A stretch of 27,500 nt of DNA from Symbiodinium natans (lineage: Eukaryota; Sar; Dinophyceae; Suessiales; Symbiodiniaceae): contig CAJNDS010001280.1 in NCBI GenBank assembly GCA_905221605.1, positions 787,252-814,751 on the forward strand, given 5' to 3'. The notes under the pieces are model-generated. The model made no database searches, had not been told where the DNA came from, and worked only from the letters and a program-made list of their open reading frames with translations. This document shows positions 23,852 through 27,500 of this stretch, one piece after another (within the stretch, counting starts at the first letter, position 1; the number at the start of each line of letters is the position of its first letter). The translations under genes and the position numbers were made by a program.

Positions 23852-24800
23852 TTTTTTTTGCCTTAGATAGGCGGGTCTGTGAAGGTGCAAGATTGCGCCT
23901 AATGAGCAACTTGGTGAAAATCCTTCTGTTAGATGCCAAAAATCACAAAAACTAGCAATTTTGTGAAAATCCTTGTGTTTTGGCCTTAGATTGGTGTCTG
24001 TGAAGGCGCAAAATTGCCCACAAAAATGAGCATTTGGTGAAAATGCTCATGTTTTGTCCTTAGATAGGGGTCCGTCAAGGCGCCACATCGCAAACAATCA
24101 CGAAAATATGTTTTGGCCTTAGGTAGGGGTTCGTCAAGGCGCCACGTTGCAAACAAATCACCTAAATAAGCCGGTGAAGGCGCAAAATTACCAAAAGTCG
24201 CAATCTGGTAACATCCTTATGTTTTGGCCTTAGCTGGGGGTGGGCGCAGGCGCAAAATTACAAAAAGCACCAAAAGCAGCAGTTTGATGGAAATCCTTAT
24301 GTTTTGGCCTTGGATAGGGGTCCGTCAAGGCGCCACATTGCAAAAAACAACCAAACTCAGGAAAATCACAAAAATCAGCAATTTGATGAAAATCCTTTTG
24401 TTTTGGCCTTAGCTCAGGGTCGGTGAACGCGCAAAATTGCAAAAAATCACAAAAAATTGAAAATCCGGATGTTTTTGCCTTACCTGGGGGTCTGTGAAGG
24501 TGCAAAATTGCCAAAAATCGCCCAAATGAACAATTTGGCGAAAACACCTATGTTTTTGGCTTTAGCTGGGGTCCGTGCAAGACGCAAAATCATCAACATC
24601 AGCAATTTGGTGAAAACCCTTTTGTTTTTGGCCTTCATTGGGGGTCCGTGAAGGTGCAAAATTGGAAAAAGTCACCGCAATGAGCAATTTGGTGAAAATC
24701 CTTATGTTAAGTTGGGGTACCTGAAGGAGCAAAAAAGGGGAAAAAATCCAACAAAATGAGCAATTTGGTGAAAACCCTTATGTTTTGGTCTGAGATGGAG
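23852..24800. repeat. Degenerate tandem repeat of about 75-110 bp
   Basis: The phrase TTTTGGCCTTAG-(C/A)-TGGGG or -ATAGGGG, then GTCCGTCAAGG or GTCCGTGAAGG, then CGCAAAATTGC, AAAAATCAC, AGCAATTTGGTGAAAATCCT recurs about ten to eleven times with heavy divergence and deletions. Open frames here are short and inconsistent; no gene. Confidence 0.85.
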
Positions 24801-25640
24801 CTGTGTAAAGGGTCCTTCCGAGTCCTTGCTCAGAAGACTTGTTCCTTTTCAATCTTCAAGGGTTTTAAAGAATGTAAGAGATTTTTTCTAATTTTAAGGG
24901 GCCTCTGTGGCATATTCGTTAAGTATCAACAATCTTCTTCTGAAAGAACCCTCCGAGTTTTATCTCCTGAAATGCTAAGCGAAGCGTTCACTCATTGTTT
25001 TCCCCTAAATCCGATCTGAATTCACTAGATCTTCAGCGAATATGGTTTGGAATAGGGTTAGGCTTAAGCTTCAGCCATAAGGTTCGCGATTCTCCCCCCT
25101 TTCCCGCAACCTCGTCGTGCCCAGGTGCGTGGTTTAAGAATCTAGAATTAATAAACCTCAGTGTCCGGCGCAAAACCTTAAACAACTAAGGCTCATGCGT
25201 GCGTTTTGGTCTTAAACGTTAAAGGAATAGGTTTAGGAATAAGGCTATGTCCCAAAACTAAATAAGAAGCATGTGTAAATCTTGGAATTTACCCTAAGCC
25301 TTCGTCGAATACGCTCAAATCTAAACCTTAAACGAGAAGGGTTTATGAGATATGTGTTTGTGAGTATTGGGGATGATGTGTGTGTGAGAAATGAGAATTG
25401 TTCTGGGTGACCCTTTGGGAAACATTGAAATGACAACCCATGTACTTGCGAGCAAGTTGGGCTTGTGGGAAGGCCCAGAACCCAGATACTTGCTCACAAT
25501 ATTCTCGCTGGATCGGGGTTACATACAAAAACCCAATGCCCTCAAATCCTAGTCTTACGGTTTGAGGATTCCCGCCCTTTCCTCTCCATTTCTCTATGTG
25601 ATATACAATACATATACGATACATACCTACAAGATGTGGG
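24801..25640. other. AT-rich low-copy DNA, no gene recognised
   Basis: About 840 bp with lower GC than the rest. The longest open frame (24756-25019, +) starts inside the degenerate repeat and shows no domain. No telomeric units occur from here on, so the composition of the window changes. Confidence 0.5.
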
Positions 25641-26574
25641 TAGAAATTCTAGCTGCTCCTCGTCGAAAGGAAAAAAGAAAATATCTGGACAGACTTGAAG
25701 AGAGAAGAGAACGATGGAACAGCAATGAGAAGCAAGAAGGATAGCCAAAACAGTCGATATCATGTTCCCTTCATCGTTTGTTCTTTTGTCTTCGGTTTGA
25801 GAGGAGCACGTAAAGAAGAGAAAAGAAGAGAAGAGATGGAGACTGAGGGGAGGGGAGTTTCTTCCTCCTCTTACCTATCAATTTCTCAATAAGATAAGAG
25901 AGAAGGGCTCTTGTCCATTCTTTGTTGTTTGCCCCCTGCAGTCTCTTCCTCTCTCGCTGAACGAGAAAAGAAAAGAGCAAGGGCCAGCAAGGGCAACGAA
26001 AAGAGACAAGAAAAACTCCTTCCTCCTTTTTTAGCAGTTCCCTTGAATTTCCTAAACGCAAAAGAACAGAAGACCTGGGAACGCAGGAGAGAAAGAAAGC
26101 AAAAGAGAGGGTGTAAGGGCTCTCAGCCCTGCTCTACGGGGGGGGGGGGGGCTCCCTTCTTGCCAGGAACAAAGCAATCCACCCTGCCCTCTTTCCCGCC
26201 CATTAACTTCTCTTTTCCTTGTCCTTTTCTGTATTCATTTGTCACGCACAAGAGAACAAAGAAGAGAGAAGAGAGAGGAGGCTGTATTCTTGCATGTTCA
26301 GCTTTTCTGCTGTAAGAAAAGCGCTAAAGGAGTGGGACAAGAGTGAAACTGGCACCTTGTATATGTATTTGTCTTTCTGTAACGATAGACTACAGAACAG
26401 GGATAAGAGGGGAGAAGGAATTTCTTCGCCCTGTTGTATGCCCAAAAAGAGCAAAGGGAAGACTTGTTCCCCAAACAGTCTACTGTTGTTTTCACCCCAC
26501 ATTCTGCAGCGAAGCAAAGAATCTCTCTTTCCATCTCGTCTTATCCATCTGCTTCTCGTCTCGAAGAAAGGGAC
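25641..26574. other. Purine-biased region with dispersed degenerate repeats
   Basis: The + strand is rich in GAGAAG, AAGAGAAG and AGAAAG words. AGTTTCTTC(C/T)TC with a following CTCTTA(C/T) and AATAAGATAAGAGAGAAG at 25855-25905 is echoed at 27053-27075 and 27448-27490. AACGCAGGAGAGAAAGAAAG near 26080 is echoed by CACGCAGGAGAGAAAGAAGG near 27251. No conserved protein seen on either strand. Confidence 0.5.
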
Positions 26575-26576
26575 AA

Positions 26577-26609
<33 letters not shown>
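26575..26609 (+). repeat. (GA)n microsatellite
   Basis: About seventeen GA dinucleotides leading directly into the heptamer array. Confidence 0.95.
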
Positions 26610-26614
<5 letters not shown>

Positions 26615-26959
26615 CTGAGAGCTGAGAGCTGAGAGCTGAGAGCTGAGAGCTGAGAGCTGAGAGCTGAGAGCTGAGAGCTGAGAGCTGAGAGCTGAGAGCT
26701 GAGAGCTGAGAGCTGAGAGCTGAGAGCTGAGAGCTGAGAGCTGAGAGCTGAGAGCTGAGAGCTGAGAGCAGAGAGCAGAGAGCAGAGAGCAGAGAGCAGA
26801 GAGCAGAGAGCAGAGAGCAGAGAGCAGAGAGCAGAGAGCAGAGAGCAGAGAGCAGAGAGCAGAGAGCAGAGAGCAGAGAGCAGAGAGAAGAGAGAAGAGA
26901 GAAGAGAGAAGAGAGAAGAGAGAAGAGAGAAGAGAGAAGGGAGAAGGGAGAAGGGAGAA
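26610..26959 (+). repeat. 350-bp heptamer array in four successive variants
   Basis: Fifty heptamers in one unbroken register: GAGAGCT x22 (26610-26763), GAGAGCA x17 (26764-26882), GAGAGAA x8 (26883-26938), GGGAGAA x3 (26939-26959). Neighbouring blocks differ by a single base change. No stop occurs in several frames, which explains a 284-codon minus-strand open frame over it. Confidence 0.97.
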
Positions 26960-27500
26960 AAGGAAGGATAAAGGTAGGAGATGATTTTTCCTTGCGTGTT
27001 CATGTTGCTACTCTGCATGAAGAGAGCTGAACAAGATCGAGAAGCGAGGAGCGGGAGTTTCTTCTTCTTCCTCTTATGTATCCGTTGTTTTTTCAAGCAT
27101 TCCTACTGTTTCGCTTCTACTGTGTCTTCCTCTCTCGCTGACTGAGACAAGATTCTTAAGATCAAGGACAGCGAAAGGGACAGGTAAACCTTTGTCGCCT
27201 ATCTTTTCTGTCCCTTTGAATCTCCTCAAACCATGAACAGAAGACATAGGCACGCAGGAGAGAAAGAAGGCGCATGAGAGCCAACACAGGAAATCAACCC
27301 AACATGTCTTATTTTGCCAGTAAGAAAAGAGAAGCACCCGTGCGAGCTCCTTGTCGTTTTATCCCAGTTGCCTCTTCATGTCTTCTTGTGTATTCATGTT
27401 TTCGTCTGCAAAACAAGAGCCAAAGCATACGGAAAAAGCGAGGAGGATGAACTTCTTCCCCGTCTCTCTCAATAACATAAGAGAGAAGCACTCTGGTCCA
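26960..27500. other. Low-copy DNA with repeat echoes, no gene recognised
   Basis: Contains the second copies of the dispersed words found at 25855-26100. The right edge (27441-27500) resembles 25846-25918, ending in AGAGAGAAGCACTCTGGTCCA against AGAGAGAAGGGCTCTTGTCCA. Short minus-strand open frames carry no recognised domain. Confidence 0.45.

Noticed and set aside
26242-27096. 284-codon minus-strand open frame (Leu/Ser-rich)
   Set aside because: Its core is the heptamer array, which lacks stop codons in this direction; no domain is visible in the flanks.
1-27500. tRNA, rRNA, dinoflagellate spliced-leader or snRNA genes
   Set aside because: No characteristic conserved words were found by eye; a covariance-model search was not possible here.

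Overview
The window looks like nuclear DNA from a eukaryote and is almost entirely repetitive. No intact gene is visible. The commonest motif, in both orientations, is the Arabidopsis-type telomere heptamer TTTAGGG/CCCTAAA, which is used by plants, many algae, apicomplexans, chromerids and dinoflagellates. The only recognisable protein homology is a broken Ty1/copia-type reverse transcriptase (4375-4617). Its wording (DVGTAFLLAPL, then VWLVHRAIYGLPESPRWW) is closest, from memory, to copia elements of dinoflagellates. An alveolate alga, dinoflagellate rather than chromerid, is therefore my best guess, held weakly. There is no bacterial operon structure, rRNA, tRNA or CRISPR array that I can see.

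Region 1 (1-18.35 kb) is a mosaic. Dozens of interstitial telomeric tracts, from about 3 to 26 repeat units and alternating in orientation, are separated by short unique segments, many open in one frame with exon-like composition. It also carries at least five families of 100-126 bp foldback (MITE-like) elements. Three tracts are flanked by direct repeats resembling target-site duplications (19, 15 and 7 bp), which suggests telomeric DNA was added at double-strand breaks.

Region 2 (18.38-23.69 kb) is a satellite block. Foldback modules built from the 9-mer TTCGAATAG form a higher-order array of about 260 bp (18.38-20.05 kb). This is interrupted by an 87-bp tandem satellite of about 15 copies (20.06-21.35 kb). 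It then resumes as a diverged higher-order array of about 335-435 bp that alternates foldback modules with a 31-bp tandem repeat (21.35-23.69 kb).

Region 3 (23.69-24.80 kb) holds three 55-bp repeats and then a strongly degenerate tandem repeat of about 75-110 bp. Region 4 (24.8-27.5 kb) starts with AT-rich low-copy DNA without a recognisable gene and becomes a purine-rich strand. It contains a 350-bp heptamer array made of four successive in-register variants, and dispersed degenerate repeats.

The long open frames in regions 2 and 4 are by-products of repeat periodicity and are not called as genes. The most interesting signals are the telomere-bounded coding-like fragments, the direct repeats around telomeric tracts, the foldback families and the stepwise heptamer array.
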